DNA of 64,000 bases, from positions 1 to 64,000 of the forward strand of contig NZ_JAGPXE010000014.1 in the NCBI RefSeq assembly GCF_018070075.1, in the 5' to 3' direction. The notes beneath the pieces are model-generated. The model was given only the letters and a program-made list of their open reading frames with translations, was not told the origin of the DNA and did no database searches. This stretch comes from Saccharopolyspora endophytica. GTDB taxonomy: Bacteria; Actinomycetota; Actinomycetes; Mycobacteriales; Pseudonocardiaceae. Positions 63,357-64,000 of the stretch are shown here, one piece after another. The stretch's first letter is position 1; each line of letters begins with the position of its first letter. The position numbers and the translations under genes are program-made.

Positions 63357-64000
63357 AGAGCACGGTGGAGAGGTGCCAGGGGACGAATTCCTCTTCGCCG
63401 TAGCCGAGTTCCTCGCTCTTGGTCTCCTCGCCCGAGGCGACGCGCAGGATGTGCTGGAAGATCTGCTCGCCCATCTGCGCCACGGTCATCTCGCCGTCGG
63501 CGATGACGCCGCAGTTGATGTCCATGTCGTCGGTCATCCGCTCGTACAGCGGCGTGTTGGTGGCCAGCTTGATGCTCGGCGCCGGCTTGCAGCCGAACGC
63601 CGAACCGCGCCCGGTGGTGAAGCACAGCAGCTGCGCGCCGCCCGCGATCAGCCCGGTGGCGTTGACCGGGTCGTAGCCGGGGGTGTCCATGAACATCAGC
63701 CCGCGGTCGGTGATCGGCTCCGCGTACTGCAAGACGTCGACGAGGTTGGTGGTGCCGCCCTTGGCGGCCGCGCCGAGCGACTTCTCCAGGATCGTGGTGA
63801 GCCCGCCCGCCTTGTTGCCGGGGGAGGGGTTGTTGTTGATCGAGCTGCCGTCGACCTGGACGTGCTTCTCCCACCAGTCGATCCGGTCCACCAGCTTCTC
63901 GCCGACCTCGCGGCTGACCGCGCGGCGGGTGAGCAGGTGCTCGGCACCGTAGATCTCGGTGGTCTCGCCGAAGACCGCCGTGCCGCCGTGGCGGATCAGC
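63355..64000 (-). CDS. UxaA-family altronate/galactarate dehydratase, C-terminal part (runs off window)
   Basis: The visible 215 codons run from the stop at 63355 to the window edge without a start; in-frame GTG 63891 is internal because GETTEIYGAEHLLTRRA, upstream of it, is conserved. FTTGRGSAFGCKPAPSIKLATN is the family signature with its metal-ligand Cys. These enzymes remove water from hexuronate-derived sugar acids such as altronate or galactarate, using iron. Which one cannot be told from this part. Confidence 0.9.
   Translation of the reverse strand, partial: LIRHGGTAVFGETTEIYGAEHLLTRRAVSREVGEKLVDRIDWWEKHVQVDGSSINNNPSPGNKAGGLTTILEKSLGAAAKGGTTNLVDVLQYAEPITDRGLMFMDTPGYDPVNATGLIAGGAQLLCFTTGRGSAFGCKPAPSIKLATNTPLYERMTDDMDINCGVIADGEMTVAQMGEQIFQHILRVASGEETKSEELGYGEEEFVPWHLSTVL

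Overview
The window is about 64 kb of high-GC DNA with strong third-position G/C bias, frequent GTG starts and dense ATGA/GTGA stop-start overlaps. The first 24 kb follows the gene order of the Mycobacterium tuberculosis Rv1691-Rv1713 region (TPR protein, HAD phosphatase, tlyA, nadK, recN, steA, steB, pyrG, Nudix, xerD, parA-like, scpA, scpB, rluB, cmk, der). The organism is therefore an actinomycete. A Pseudonocardiaceae member such as Saccharopolyspora is my best guess, but that is inference.

Layout. (1) 1-123: the 3' end of a 5S rRNA gene and its terminator, so an rRNA operon lies just upstream. (2) 340-22011: the conserved housekeeping block (lipid head-group recycling, rRNA methylation, NADP synthesis, DNA repair, cell separation, CTP synthesis, chromosome segregation), interrupted by a minus-strand KhtT/KhtU-type cation/proton antiporter pair. 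(3) 22103-25931: a response regulator/histidine kinase pair convergent with an S9 peptidase. (4) 26089-31429: a repeat-rich intergenic region, then a three-gene unit made of a GtrB-like glycosyltransferase, a GtrA flippase fused to a large YfhO-like membrane protein, and a secreted PIG-L deacetylase with an extra C-terminal region. It looks like an extracytoplasmic glycan-modification system. (5) 31426-40064: a polyol or tetrulose catabolic locus (polyol permease, DeoR regulator, HAD, 2-hydroxyacid dehydrogenase, FGGY kinase, DAK kinase, RpiB-type isomerase, class II aldolase) with two matching operator candidates. (6) 40161-50282: assorted accessory genes: ACT-GNAT acetyltransferase, idi, secreted M28 peptidase and SGNH lipase, HcnA/HcnB-like oxidoreductase, an AAC(2') aminoglycoside acetyltransferase, an atypical ALDH, an SDR and a DapA-family lyase. 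(7) 50467-53612: a candidate structured RNA, a J-domain/transmembrane/NERD fusion protein, DoxX, a VOC protein and a dienelactone hydrolase. (8) 53977-58574: an amine/imino-acid oxidation operon under a GntR regulator with paired palindromic operators. (9) 58671-64000: an SDR pseudogene, a TetR regulator, an ADP-forming acyl-CoA ligase, an MFS transporter and a partial UxaA-family dehydratase.

A dispersed intergenic repeat family occurs three times (7357-7534, 32890-33037, 63221-63356), each copy next to a stop codon and containing inverted repeats. The strongest candidates for new biology are the GT2/GtrA-YfhO/PIG-L unit, the J-TM-NERD fusion, the candidate ncRNA at about 50.5 kb, the palindromic array at 26178-26247 and the dispersed repeat family. 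All functions are read from sequence motifs and gene order; no database search was run.
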